From assembly GCF_049243985.1 (NCBI RefSeq), contig NC_135381.1, positions 18,525,345 to 18,589,344 on the forward strand: a stretch of 64,000 nt of DNA, given 5' to 3'. This document shows, piece by piece, positions 11,605 through 24,323 of the stretch. The stretch's first letter is position 1; each line of letters starts with the position of its first letter. Under the pieces are notes generated by a model that did no database searches, was not told the DNA's origin, and was given only the letters and a program-made list of their open reading frames with translations. A program made the translations under genes and the position numbers. Source of the stretch: Paroedura picta (taxonomy: Eukaryota > Chordata > Lepidosauria > Squamata > Gekkonidae).

Positions 11605-13875
11605 TTCTATGGCATTGAAGGAATCCACAGGCCATCCTCTTCCTGTCCTTAGCTGCTCCTCTTTCCCCCTCCCTGGCCTTGCATCTACAGGCAGCCACCC
11701 ATCTTGTGAGAGAGTTGCCTTCAGAGGACATAGTCTATCCCGCCCCAAGCTCAGCCGCTGCATCTCAAAAACAAAGGGAAGGGCAGCCCCACTAGGGAGG
11801 TAAGGAAGCCAGCCAAGGGGTGAAAGAGCCATGCAAAATCTCCTCGACCCAGAGAGCAAGTTGCAGCTCCCTCCACCAAGGGGCTCTCCCTCGCTGGGAC
11901 ATCACCCCTCCCTCCTATTAATAAAGATCATGTCATCTGGAGAGAAGAGGATTAAGGATGGAGGTGGGTGGGCTTCATCTTGCATGCCAATTAGTTGCAG
12001 GCAGAGTCCTCAGAGGGCAAGTCATGGCCCAGGAACACACTCCCCATCGCTGGCCGCAGAACCAGTTCCCTGGTAATTGGACCAGGCAGTCTGTCACACA
12101 TTCTCCTGTCAGGCTTTTTATTGATTGCCTGGGACAGAAACCTCCCATGCACGGGCCGTTTGCCTGCCTGGCAAGCTGAAGTCCTTGTGCTCAGCACAGA
12201 CGCGGCCTTCTTAGGGCATGCTAAAGAGAGAAGTGCGGATTGTGCTTGAGATGAGAACAGCCAGCCTGCACCAACCCAAGGAGGAGACACCTTAGTTACC
12301 AGGTTGTCTTCAGTTGTCAGGAACTACCAGGGGATAGTTGCATCTCTGCTACGTTGTTCCCATTAGTTGAGTTGCTTGGGATTGCAGGCCAAAGCAGGCC
12401 CAGACCTGTGATGTTATCCAAGGCTTCAGAGGCACACGTGGCTCAGTATAGAACCAAAGACGAATCTCAAAAAAAGAAAATATATTCGCATTAAGTGATA
12501 TTGGAGCGGGAGGTAGGATGCTGCAATAGCCAGTATGCAAAGGAAATAGCAGGCTAAGTTTTTTATGGCACTAAAGGGCTTCCTAGAGACCCTTTGCAGA
12601 AAGGGAAGTGATAATGTTGAAGAGCTGCCAGTAATCTAAGGGCAAACCAGCAGTGTACTAAAACAATTGTGCTGGGAGAATAAATAAATTTTATTTGCAT
12701 AAATAAAACCATTGCAATTGTGCAGGGTGCTCCTGTGTTTAGTTATTTCTGACTAGCAGAAAAGCCTGTTGTAAGAAAAATACAACAGGCACTAGCCTTT
12801 CCCCCTCCAGGCTGCTGCTGTGGCTGCTTAGAGCGGAGAAAGAAATGGTGGGGCAGGCTCCCTCCTCCCCCCAATCTTGGCAGCCCTGCTTGAGGTGAGG
12901 GGAGCTCCGGCAGGGGCTGCCTCCCTTCCCCATTCCCCAGGCCCACAGTACCAGGCCCTCCCTCCTCCCTCCCAGCTCCTGCTCACTGCTTGGCTTACTG
13001 TGGGCTGGCACTTCTTCCACATGGAAGAAGTTGGTGGAGGATGCGGTCAGTGGCAGGACAGCCTACCTAAATGGCCATTCATTGGACAGACAGCCAATCA
13101 GGTAGGCAATGAGTCCCAACTCCTCCCAGCACCCCAGTTGGACTTTATTTATGTTACAGATTGTTAGAGCGAGTGTGTGCCCACTTCTTCATGAAGCAAC
13201 AGCTAGTGTTTGAGCAGCAAAACCTTTAAGGTTATACCCACTTGTCAGTTATCAATTATTTTAAGTTGCATAGTCTCAGTTACGCAAACGGATTTTCTTA
13301 CGGAGACTCTTTGCTGATCTCTTTTAATGTAGACTTGGCTCTTTAGCTGTCACAGGTTGCAGACCCCTGCTCCAGAGGGCCACTAACATTCCAAGAATCC
13401 CCCTTGGTTCCCTCTGACCTGGCAAGCTTATGAAAGCTTATCAGTCAGGTTTGGGTTGTGGCTGGGCCTTGTGACTCTTCTGGTCCTAGCTTCCGTTCCT
13501 GTGCCTGGTGGATCCCCCCCCCCCCTCAGAAGGGGACACTGGGACAGGCTGGCCTTATTTGGATGCTTTTGCCCTTCCCGTGTCCTCTGTGTGTGAACTA
13601 TGGCTTCACCTTCAAAACAGAATCAAGTTTTAAATCACATCGGTTCAGGACGCCATTATCCGCTAAACCTAAGAAAAGCCCCTTTCCTTCTGTTTAGCTG
13701 CCAGAGATGCGTAGGTATACCTGTTTCCATGGATGCACAGCACCCTGTCGGCAAACTCAAGAAATGGGTTGCTTTCTTTGTACAGTCTGTCCCTGCAGAA
13801 GGTGTTCAGAGAATGAGCAAGTCACACTTGACCAGCCTCATAGAATTGTCTCTTTTGCAGTCCATTCCACTAGAC

Positions 13876-14001
13876 CAGGGGTAGTCAAACCGCGGCCCTC
13901 CAGATGTCCATGGACTACAATTCCCATGAGCCCCTGCCAGCAGGGGCTCATGGGAATTGTAGTCCATGGACATCTGGAGGGCCGCAGTTTGACTACCCCT
14001 G
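13876..14001. mobile_element. hAT-type palindromic MITE, short-loop copy
   Basis: 126 bp, lacking about 10 bp at the centre of the hairpin. Perfect 8-bp target duplication cactagac at 13868-13875 and 14002-14009. Confidence 0.95.
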
Positions 14002-15706
14002 CACTAGACATACCTGGCTATCCTCTTCGTCAAATGTCAATGCCTGCCTTCTCAGGGGAGATGGTGTTTCACTGTTTATTGTTACTACTGTATATCAGAA
14101 AACAACGGTGATTTTATATGGCACCCACTGCATGAGAACTAGGGCACAGGATCACAGAGGCAGGCCAGATACAGCCCTTGCCACAAACGGTTATGCTCAA
14201 GCCTATCTGCACCGTGTAATCAGCCCAGGAAGGCTCTCTCTGGCATACTGGTGTAATCTTTGCTCCTAAAAGTTTAATAGTGTGAGGATGTAGTGAGCTA
14301 CAGAGACCCAGGAGAAATGTCATTGTAAGCGTGTGTGTGTCGACCAGCGAGGGAGAAAGAGGATTTACTGAGGAGGGGTCAAAAAGCAGCTCTCATGGTC
14401 AGGCTAAAAATCACGTGAACAACAAAACAGACCGAAGCACGTTTGGTCATTTATCCATGTGTCAATATATTCTGGATTTGTGCAATAGTGTGAGACTAAT
14501 GTTGATGTTTTTAAAGTTGTAAATGTGCACATGAATGATAATAAATATTTGTATTTGAATAGTTAGCATGTTCTTCTGCTGCTCAACCTCTAAGGTGCCA
14601 TGTCAGTTTTCCCTTCAGCTGGGAAAGTTTGTACTATTAAGTACTATTATTAAGTTTGTACTACTAAGTACTACTTTAGAAAGCACCAAACTATTAAACC
14701 ACAGCAGCAGCTTTCATTTGGCTCTGTGGACTCCCCCTTACCCACCTCCACGGCCTAATGAACAGTCCAGCCCAGTCGGTCTCTGCTTGTTCACTCAGCA
14801 CCCAGCAGGAAACAGGAACAACTTAACGGTGCTCAAACATTTGGCACAGATGCCTCTTCCCAGATTGCTCCAGTCCTTCCCCCTTCTTCTTGGAGTGGTG
14901 CAAAGTCTGTCACAGAGAAGGGGCAAGAGAAAAGGGAAATGGATGGCCAGGAGATATAAAACCAGGAGAGGACAGATTTGCATGACTCAGAAATGCCCTT
15001 CCAGACCTATCACTTGTGAGTCAGGGAGAAGAATATTAGAGGAGGGGGGGGGTGTGCTCCGATTCTATCCTCCCTCAGCAATTCCAGACCAAATAATCTC
15101 CATTTAAATGTCAGAGGGTTTTTGTTTTGTTTTTTGTAGTCCTCCAAACTTTCAGCACTGCAGTTTATACTTGGGATTCCAGACTCCAGCTGTGTGCTGC
15201 CTTCTTCCTTCCATATCCCCAGGTGTTATGTTATTGTCAGCAATGCACAAGTCTTTTAGGCTTGTGGATTATTTGCTAGCTGGCGACCTGCCTCGAGGCC
15301 AGCAAGGAATCTGCAGGCCTAACAGGCAGGAACGCAGCCATGGCTTAGCAGAAGAAGGTCTCCCTCATGTGAACTTCACGCTGCAGGACCAATCAGAAGA
15401 ACCTCTGCAAGCCCCCTCTCCCAGCCACCTTTTGTTTGCCAAGGTGGGGAAGTGATGATGGGAGTGGCCTTCCAGGGAGTCTGCTGTGTTCCACTTGAGG
15501 TCTCAAAGAAATCCACAGCTTCTTTATAATTTCCTCTAATGCCATGCCCAGATAGCCCAATTCTCACCACTTAGAGAAACGTTCAGGCTGCTACTTGCAC
15601 CTCCCAGCCCTGTGCAAGAGAAAAGGAGGGAACAGAATGTGGAGATGTTAAAGCCCACAAATAATGGTGTCACACCCTGTGTGGAGCAACATCTTTGCTT
15701 GCTCTT

Positions 15707-15841
15707 GGGGGTAGTCAAACTGCGGCCCTCCAGAGGTCCATGGACTACAATTCCCATGAGCCCCTGCCAGCAGTTGCTGGCAGGGGCTCATGGGAATTGT
15801 AGTCCATGGACCTCTGGAGGGCCGCAGTTTGACTACCCCTG
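15707..15841. mobile_element. hAT-type palindromic MITE
   Basis: The first two bases of the left terminus are missing and no clear target duplication remains. Both arms share the private variant AGAGGTCC/GGACCTCT where other copies have AGATGTCC. Confidence 0.9.
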
Positions 15842-16667
15842 TGGGTATATCCAGTTCCCTGTGTTTTTCTTCTATGTATCTTTGTGCGGGGGGTATATTT
15901 GCCCTTTTATTAAACAAATCAGTCACAGTCATCACAATAATAATGGGAAGCTAAAGGAGGTAAGATATGGGTGGAGGAATGGAGAAAGTTGGCAAACTCC
16001 ATCTCCTGTTTCTATGCCTGTGTTCCTTTTTCTGTCCAGCCCCTCCCAGGAGGAAAACCTTCCTTTCCCCCAAACCTCCATTTCCCATTGTGCTGCTGGT
16101 GTCCCTTGGTGCTGATGACCTGGAAGGAGAAGGAGGTTGGGGAAAAAGTAGTCCTTGTTGTTATCAAAACCAGCAAACAAAAGCCTCCTCCTCCTCCTCC
16201 TCTCTCCTTCATCCTCAGGGCTTACTGATCACCATGGCAACCAGCAGGTCTTCAGGCTCCCATAGACAAGCAGTGAGTGTTCTTGCCTTGACTGTTTGCA
16301 GAGATGGGAAGATTAAAATGAATGGAGGGGAGGGGAGGTTTGCTCCATGATGGATTATCTTCCTGGGATATATAAAGGGCATAAATTTTGGAGGGAGTGT
16401 CCCAGTCCCAACACAGCTTGCGTGCTGTGAGGGCCTTTCCAGCCCATCCCTTGGTTCAAAGGAGGAATTGACTCTTCCGGCTACTCCATCACTCTTTTAT
16501 GCCCAGGATTTTTGCAGCTGCAAAGATCAGCCCTGAGAACCAAGGCAAACAGACTGCAAATGGGACCCTGGTGTTGTTGGGCTGCAGATTCAGGGTGAAT
16601 GTGGCATGCCAAGGCAGAACAAGGCCCAATCTTCACTTTTGGCTTTGGCTACTATCTTGTGGGGAAT

Positions 16668-16748
16668 GGTAGAGGACAGGAAGGCCTGGAGGATCATTGT
16701 CGATGGGGTTGCGATGGGTCGGACACAACTCCGGAACTATCAACAACA
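16668..16748 (+). repeat. BovB-type LINE tail
   Basis: Same tail as at 6873: gaggacaggaaggcctggag ... gggtcggacacaactccgga ... caacaac. Confidence 0.85.
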
Positions 16749-17627
16749 GCTATTTTGTGGATGGTGACTCTGTTAGGGAAGTGGCAGAGTCTACCTGAGC
16801 AGTGTTTGCAATGTCGGCACAATGGGGTGTCTCAGACACAGCTGGTCAGCTGCCAGGTCCCATCTCCAGCAGAAAGAAGCCTGTATTTTTAGATCACTGC
16901 AAGTAAAGTGCCAAAAACAAATCTCCCTCTCCGCTTCCCCACCTGCTCCATTCTCCCGTCTACTCCCAGGGCTCTTAATCTTTTAAAAGCCACAGAATAT
17001 AGGGGGGGGGGAACCATACTGCATAGAATTAAAACAAGGTTATCCAGAATAAAAGGCATCAATTATAAAAGATCTTCCCTGAACAAAGCAATTGCAAAAA
17101 AAAAAAAAAGGATTTATTGTGGTAAAATAGTACTTGGGTGCCCGGGATGACAAAAGAGGAAAGGACTCCCTTCTGCTACCTAAAGGGAGCCCTTGGAATG
17201 CCCCCCCCCATCTCAACCTGCACTGGCCACTTCTATCCCTCCCTCTCTCCCTCTTTCCCCCCCCCCACTCCGCTTAATGAGATGCAGCTGTTCTCACTTA
17301 TTCCCACAGTCTGTGGACTTTTCTCTTTCTAGGGCTTCCCATTGCATTGAATTATTCATCCTCACAGCCAAGCTTAACAAACTGCTCTCATTAAAGCTCA
17401 GGGTGGGAAAATCCTAAGCCAGAAAAAGGGAGGCGGGATGCGAGCAGCAAAAGCAGCAATCAGGGGGCAGTCATGGTCGATCCCAGAGGCGTCAGCTCAC
17501 GAAGCGGCCCTCTTCAAGACAGATGTGGGCCTGGAAAAAGGCATTCTCATGCTTACAATATGTGCTTGTGCATGGAATGCAAATACTGATTCATGTTACT
17601 AACTCCAGAGAGTGTATTATTTATTAT

Positions 17628-17975
17628 TTAGATATTTATACTTGCCAGTGGGGAGCAAAAGCAGCTTACAATATTGTCCTCTCGCCTCCCTTTTATCCTC
17701 GCAGTAACTGTGTGGTACAGTTACTATGTATTTAACTAATCCATCCGTTCATTTGTACCCCACTTCTTGTTCCAAAGGGGACGCAAGTCAGTTTACATCA
17801 TTCTCCTCTCTTCCATGTTATCCTCACAACAACCCTGTGAGGTAGGTTAGGCAGAGAGAGTGCGATTGGCTCAAGGTCACTCAGGGAGTTTCTGTAGCAT
17901 GGGTGGGGATTAAAACCCAGGTCTCCTGGATGCCGGTCTGACACCCTTCACCACTATACCACATTGGCTGAGAAA
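17628..17975 (-). repeat. Old tRNA-derived SINE, reverse
   Basis: Reverse reading shows the tRNA-like head agccaatgtggtatagtgg, then caaggtcactcagggag and the ctcacaacaaccctgtgagg core typical of an old reptile SINE group. It is diverged and lacks clear ends. Confidence 0.7.
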
Positions 17976-18330
17976 GCTTAACCTGTGGTTCCCAGTGAAG
18001 ATAAAGTAATTAATCTAATCAGCTTGGCATATGGTTGGGGTGGAAGGCTAGTTCAAACTTTTGCCATGAATATGGTGAAAAGATAGCCCACCTGACTGGT
18101 CCTGCTTTCCACACTGGAATCTTCTATCTACCCACTTCAGCATTGACTCTGCCCCCCTTCCGTGCAAGAGCCAGACCCTAAAGGGACCAAGTACATGAGC
18201 CAGAAAATTGTTTTTCTTGCCCAGACAGATGCAGGAACAGAGCTCCAGCTGCTAAGGAAGAGAGCGGAGGTGGGGTGGAGTTTGAGCCACCTCAGCCCCC
18301 TCCCACACTCCACGGAACAAGCCCTCCAAA

Positions 18331-18826
18331 GAAGAAGGAGAAGAAGAAAGAGAAGAAGAAGAGTTGGTTCTTATATGCCGCTTTCCTCTACCAGAGGAGT
18401 CTCAAAGTGGCTTCCAATCACCATCCCTTTCCTCCCCCCACAACAGACACCCTGTGAGGGAGGGGAGGCTGAGAGAGCCCTGATATTACTGAAGAAGGAG
18501 AGTTTGTTCTTATATGCTGCTTTTCTCTACCAGGATCAAAGGGGCTTCCAATCACCTTCCCTTTCCTCTCCCCACAACAGACATCCTGTGAGGGAGGGGA
18601 GGCTGAGAGAGCCCTGATATTACTGCTCAGTTCCACCTGAAGGAGTCTCAAAGCAGCTTCCAATCGCCTTTCCTCTCCCTGATATTACTGGTCGTCAGAA
18701 CAGCTTTATTTGTGCTGTGACAAGCCCAAAGTCACCCATATGGCTGCAGGGGGGGGAGCAGGGAATCACACTCGGCTCACCAGATCAGAAGTCTGAGTTC
18801 CTAACCACTATACCAAGCTGGCTCTG
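18331..18826 (-). repeat. Sauria SINE, tandem partial copies
   Basis: The reverse strand shows two to three successive 3' bodies (the cctgtgagggaggggaggct motif repeats) and one 5' head ending ccaagctggctct. It begins in an AAG-rich tail at 18331. The block looks like tandem or nested insertion. Confidence 0.88.
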
Positions 18827-19310
18827 GGTGTAGCCACTGCTTCATGCACGCACCCCTCCACCATCTTGTCCGACCTCAAGAGAGCCAGGACAGGGTCAGA
18901 TGGAGCCAGTGAAGGCTTTGTCAACTCCTGAGGAGGCTGTGGCTCCAGGCCAACCCCCCTCACCACTGTTCTCCTCTGATTCTGTTCACTGGAGCCTGCA
19001 GGCAACTCTTGCTTGGCTCCCACATAAACTACCTGGGTATTTTTAGCCCTGGAGAAGAGCCACTGAGATGGAGAGACTGAATGCCGTTTGGGATGACCGA
19101 CTCCTCTCACCTTGCACTCTCCTAGCAGAGCCGACCTGCCGCCTTTCGTGAAAGCACCATTTGAAGGCTCCTGGTGAAGATGGAGTAGGCCTCAGTCAGG
19201 CAACACCTGTGAGAACTATTTACGAGGAGGGGCAAGGATTTCAACAGGACTCCTCTCCCTTCCCCACCTCACTGAGTCACTCCTCTCTCTGGGAGAAGAG
19301 CCCAAGAGTA

Positions 19311-19822
19311 AGGTGACCAGATTTTAACATTGGTAAAGTGGGACCTTTTGTGGCGCAGAGTGGTAAGGCAGCAGATATGCAGTCTGAAAGCTCTGCCCAT
19401 GAGGCTGGGCGTTCAATCCCAGCAGCCGGCGCAAGGTTGACTCAGCCTTCCATCCTTCCGAGGTTGGTCAAATGAGTACCCAGCTTGCTGGGGGGTAAAC
19501 CGTAATGACTGGGGAAGGCACTGGCAAACCACCCCGTATTGAGTCTGCCATGAAAACGATGGAGGGCGTCACCCCAAGGGTCAGACATGACTCGGTGCTT
19601 GCACAGGGGGTACCTTTATCTTTTAAAGTGGGACACCATTGACCTGGGGGGGGGCAGGTTCTTGATTAAAAATTTATATGGAGCAACAAAAAGTTTCATA
19701 GAATGCATAGAACGCAAAAATAGTATTGTAATATATATATATATATATTTAAATTTCAACATAAGTACAATTGGCCATGTACCCCCCGATGTCCCTCCAA
19801 AAGTGGGACAATCTGGCCACCT
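19311..19822. mobile_element. Mariner-like MITE split by a SINE
   Basis: Inverted ends AGGTGACCAGAT and ATCTGGCCACCT, each flanked by TA as in Tc1/mariner elements. The tRNA-derived SINE at 19345-19624 sits inside. Without it the element would be about 220 bp, including a short (TA)n run near 19728-19749. A related copy lies at 57995-58140. Confidence 0.8.
19345..19624 (+). repeat. tRNA-derived SINE (GTGGCGCAG type) inside a MITE
   Basis: A full-length copy with a perfect 10-bp target duplication aaagtgggac immediately on both sides (19335-19344 and 19625-19634). Its insertion postdates the mariner-like MITE that holds it. Confidence 0.93.
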
Positions 19823-19834
19823 TACCCAAGAGTT

Positions 19835-21554
19835 GACATGGGAGTGAAGCTTTATATGCCCACATCTGCAGTCAGTCTGGGAGAGATACCAGTGAGCTGC
19901 ACCACCTGCTTCCTCTTGCCTGCAGTTTGGAGAGGCCTCGGTTTTGAATGCCTGGGAAGTGCTGTTGGGCGCTGATGCTTTCACGCTGGAGAAATGCAGA
20001 GCAGGGATAGGATCCAGCCAAGTGGTGATGACTTATTTATTAGTATCTTAGACTTGTATTATTTATTGTCATCACGCGTTCTCATTAGCATGGCATTGTG
20101 CGCGGTGTCTCATGGAACGCGGGAGCCAGGGTCCAGCGATTTCCCCCCAGTGGGGATCGCTACAGAATCTACAGAGTCAGTATCTTAGCGCAGGCAAAGG
20201 GCAAGAGGAACATCCTGGCAGAGGGTGAGGAAAGCAGCTCCCAGGGTTACTTTTTGTACAATATTAATTTCACATCCAACAGACTTTCCGAAAATAGTCT
20301 TTTGTACAAGAAAGGCTGTCCCTCACTCCGCTCAGGGATTCCCTCACAGGTGGCGGAGAGAAGAAAGCCAAGAAGATGAGCTCATTGCCGAATTCCTTTC
20401 CCCCCTCCCTCCCAGCCTGCCTCCACAGCTGCCTGTGAGGGTTTATAGATTATGGTGGAGTTGAGTAGGGGTAAAAAGGCACCAGGAGCAAACTAGTGCT
20501 GTAGCTTTTTTCCTTCACCTGAACACCCAGGATTGAACACCCAGCCTCATGGGCAGAGCTTTCAGACTGCATGTCTGCTACCTTACCACTCTGTGCCACA
20601 AGAGGCTCTATTAGGTGCAATAATGCAGCTTAAAAAAAACCACCATCACTCTGATAAGGAGATAAACAAAGAAATGTCCCTTGTAGTTGGAGACTGAAGG
20701 CTCCACTCACTCAGTAGCCCTTTTAACATTTGCATCAGGAGTACTTCCAGATGCCCTGAAGCAAAACGTAGATCTTATTTAAATGAGACAATTGCAGGAG
20801 AGAAGAGGTGATCCGTGTGAAGCTTTGTCTCTCAGCTGGGCTACTATCCATAGCTGTCCTGAAATGTGAGGTCACAAACTGAAAATTCACCAACCTCAGG
20901 GAGTTGTGGAACTGGGACCGCTCACTGGTGTGAAGAGGGCTGCAGGTCTGTCTATTGACTTCTATGGTGACACTGAATCCAGGTCAAGCAACCTGTAAGC
21001 ACTGCCACCAACGGCTCCATACAAACACTCACCAAGGATGGTAAGCATTCACACCCTACCCTGATCTGAGCATACAAGCAGTGAATAGCCATCATTTCCC
21101 TGGTGTAAACCAGGCCTCCTTCAGCCTGGAGTGGAGCAGAATCCTGCCCCGAAACTGTCAGCAGGTCCCAGTATCCATGGCAGCCTACTCTTTATAGTTG
21201 AAGGATCCTCGACATTTGTCACTTTCCCCTTTTTCCTCCATATTAAATATTCACAATCTTTTTCCAGCAATAATGATGGCAGGGAGGGAGATGTCAGACA
21301 CCAGCTACAGCAGCTTAAGTCTCTTGTGTTCAAAAGCACCCTGAGGTTAAGCTGTGCTCTCAGTCCCCTGCAAGGCTATTGTCAAGATGCACTGGTATAG
21401 GAAGGAGGGAGGAGGCTCCCAAGGTCTCTGTGGGGCAACACTTTTGTGAGCAGAATGATCAGGGGAGCTGAAAATTGGTCATTATAAAGGTGAGAGGAAG
21501 AGTCCCGTACAGTGTTCAGAAAGCAAATAGTAGATGCTCCACGTGGCAATGGAG
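19835..21554. other. Intergenic, nothing firm
   Basis: One SINE fragment at 20535. The rest shows no recognisable gene or repeat. Confidence 0.5.
20535..20607 (-). repeat. tRNA-derived SINE fragment (GTGGCGCAG type)
   Basis: Only the tRNA-like head is present in reverse, ending ccacaagaggctc. Confidence 0.75.
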
Positions 21555-21918
21555 ACGTCACAAGATGTCATAGTCCCATTGTATAGGGCACTGGTCAGAC
21601 CACACCTGGAGTATTGTGTGTAGTTCTGGAGGCCTCACTTCAAGAAGGACGTAGATAAAATTGAAAGGGTACAGAGGAGAGCGATGAAGATGATCTGGGG
21701 CCAAGGGGCCAAGCCCTATGAAGATAGGTTGAGGGACTTGGGAATGTTCAGCCTGGAGAAAAGGAGGTTGAGAGGGGACATGATAGCCCTCTTTAAGTAT
21801 TTGAAAGGTTGTCACTTGGAGGAGGGCAGGATGCTGTTCCTGCGTTAAGCAGGGGGTTGGACTAGATGGCCTGTATGGCCGCTTCCAACTCTATGATTCT
21901 ATGATTCTATGATTCTAA
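21555..21918 (+). repeat. CR1 LINE 3' end
   Basis: The end of a CR1-type reverse-transcriptase frame (gaccacacctggagtattgt) leads to the 3' UTR motif ggttggactagatggcctgt and the (ATTCTATG)n tail. Part of the 3' UTR is missing. Confidence 0.92.
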
Positions 21919-21959
21919 TGAGGAAAACACTTTGATCAGCACTCTAAAAATGGTTAGAC

Positions 21960-22105
21960 CCTGAACACCAGTGCCAGGGTATAACATCAGGGGAAGACCT
22001 CAGCCTCTGTGCCCTTTTGGTTAGCCATCTAGGGCAACAGGTAGGCCACTGGATGCTGGATTGGATGATCCTCTGGGCTGATCCAATGGGGATTTTCTTA
22101 TGGTA
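21960..22105 (+). repeat. LINE 3' end, CR1/L2-like
   Basis: ggatgctggattggatgatc and ctgggctgatccaatgggga correspond to the common 'rival' CR1/L2-like tail of reptiles. Diverged. Confidence 0.65.
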
Positions 22106-22825
22106 TGTGGATCCATAGTTCAGGAATCCTTGATCAGGACATACTCCCTGGGTTTCTGTCCTGGTTTTATTTTACTTTATGGATTTTATTAGCTGGTTGG
22201 AGCGACAGAAATGCCAATATCCCCAAAGAGATGCGGGGGTCTCAAGAATCCCATCCTGGTTTTATTAGAGTTCCTTTCCCAACTGTTTCTACCCATCATT
22301 TGACTCATGGATGCTGAAGGAATTCTAAGACGGCGTGAAGTCTATGCTGAGTAGGAGGGGAGGCAGTGAGCATTGTTGTCCCAGAAGTTCTGATTCCATC
22401 AATTGCTTTCCAAAATGCGACTTTCTTAAAGTTGAAATGACATGGAAACCCAGTGATTTCGGATGGCTGTGAGCTTGACAGTGGCTGTTCTACATGTCTA
22501 TATTTAAACCAGCTTGATAAATTTTGCATCCAACCCAGTTTAAAGAGGATGAACAATTAGACTCCTGAAAAGAGGAGCTTTCCAAAGAAAGACCCAAGAG
22601 GTTCTTCAAAGTGGATAAAAATAAACAGGAGTCTTGCGAGACATTCACAACACATTTAACCTATTGAGGTAACTGTTTTTCTCTCAGCTGTGTCAGCAAA
22701 AAATTCAGTGGGTATTTCTCTCCATCATTATTCTCCCCACAGAAGATCTATCAGAGGAATGGCCTGTCCACATATGACAGATGCCTATTGAGCATGACGA
22801 ATGCCTTTCCAACCACCAGTGTTAC

Positions 22826-23431
22826 CTGGAAGATCTTGGAGATGAACGGTCCCTTCCTTTGCAATGTTCTGACTTGAGGTGGACACATGGATGGAGGCTC
22901 TGGGCCATCCCCTGAGAAGAAAAGATTTGCCTTCCCTTTTCCCCGGCTATTTGGATTCCCAGCCTGTAGCAAATTGAATATGAGCCTTGCCTGCTACCCA
23001 CATGCAGGGTCCAGCCTTTCACACTACAGGAAATGCTTTAAAGGGGGCTTTTTGTATTGGCACAGCCGAAGCTAGGCGTTGCACTTGGTGGTGGATGGAT
23101 GCACACGAGCAACTCACCACCGCGGGAGACCCGTGGCCACGAGGTTGCGGAGTGGGATGGTGAGACGGCGAGGAGCGCGGCGGTTCAGCAGTTGGACAGC
23201 GCAGAGCAGGAGACCGGCAGCCCCGTCCCGGACTCTGAGCCGAGCTTCCCCCGGTCGCAGAAGACGTCTGCGCAAATTCCTGAGCGCACCTGCAAAGGCA
23301 GAGCTGCCGCTTTGGCCCTCTGCAGGCAAGAAATGGCCGCAAGAGCAGCCAGAAGGGCGCCCAGCGTCGCTTTGCTCATCAGCATCCCCACCTTCCGCCG
23401 CCGCCGCCAGGCGAGAGGCCTCCGTGTCCAC
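22826..23431 (-). other. CpG-rich patch with exon-like segments on the minus strand
   Basis: On the minus strand an open frame from 23431 ends at a strong donor (GGTG/gtgagt, exon end 23118). An 86-nt segment 22911-22826 has an excellent acceptor (aatcttttcttctcag) and donor CAG/gtaaca, and the phases are compatible (2 to 2). An alternative minus-strand start at 23385 gives a convincing signal peptide (MSKATLGALLAALAAISCLQ) up to a weak donor at 23290. No product is recognised. The plus strand also has a good acceptor at 22741. It could be the head of a divergent gene or noise in GC-rich DNA. Confidence 0.25.
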
Positions 23432-24323
23432 TGCCCAAGCACAGACGATCTCCCCCCCCCCCGGTTGCTATCCTCTAATTTTAGCCTGCAGTGGGAACAA
23501 ACAGCAATTGCGGGTTCCCCCCCCCCCAGGAGTTAAGGTGAAAAGCAGCCAGATGCCCGCCGGCATTTCCTGTTCCAGCCCCTTCCCCCGCCTTTCATAG
23601 TTCTTTCCAGATGTTTTCTCTCGTTCCTTTCTCGCTCCTTCAGACGGGAGTGGGGGGAAGGGGGAGGGGAGCTAATTTTTGCTGTTGAGGAATTAATATA
23701 TTCGGAGTGCATACCTTTTATTAGAATTGCCTTCCAAAATATTTGCTCATAGGGATGTGGAGGAATTAATCGACTCCTGTGTTGCATCCAGGCTGCCTTC
23801 AAAGAAACCATCATAGCAGAGCACATAAAGCAGGGGAACGTGACCTGTTGCCTCCCCAAGAACCTGTCCAGGTTAGGCTGGACCTCGGGAGGGGGGTCAG
23901 GCCATGTTCCAGCCCAGAGGCCACCGGGCACCATTGCTTTAGTCCGGATTCCCTCAATGAGCAAATACATTGATCGTTTGACTGTGTAGTGGGTGGGTGC
24001 TGGGTGGGTGGGTGGGTGGGTGCTGGGCTTCACTTGCCCCCTGCTCAAGGGCTGGGAAGTCCTCCTGAGACAAACTCACATATTCCTCTTTTCTTTATCA
24101 ACAAGGGAGGTGCTCCTTATTTTGCAAAACACCCTCTGGCCCCAGTTAGGACGGGGCAGCCCATCATTTGCCAGCCCTGCAAGGAGTGCCCTGCAAGGGG
24201 AGCCAAGAGGGGGGACGAGGCACCCCTTCCTGGAGAACCGGAGTCGGCTAGGCAACCTCTTCGGGCTGTTGTTAAGCCCACCCTCTACCTTCAGGTAAGC
24301 AAGGTATTTGTCTCCTGCTGCCC

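Larger units (their letters stand above)
9899..13867. other. Intergenic, unique sequence around the SINE and MITE
   Basis: Apart from the SINE at 10369 and the MITE at 11469 I see no gene. The purine-rich block 10910-11120 (gagagaaag-like) and the C/T-rich block 12780-12980 give long but featureless open frames. Confidence 0.5.
14010..18330. other. Intergenic, mostly unique
   Basis: Besides the MITE at 15707, the BovB tail at 16668 and the old SINE at 17628, there are homopolymer runs (A at 17097-17109, several C and G runs) and pyrimidine-rich tracts. No coding region is supported. Confidence 0.5.

Noticed and set aside
9755-15841. Regularly recurring palindromes that resemble a repeat array
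   Set aside because: Spacing is irregular over kilobases and each copy has its own target duplication. They are dispersed transposons, not CRISPR.
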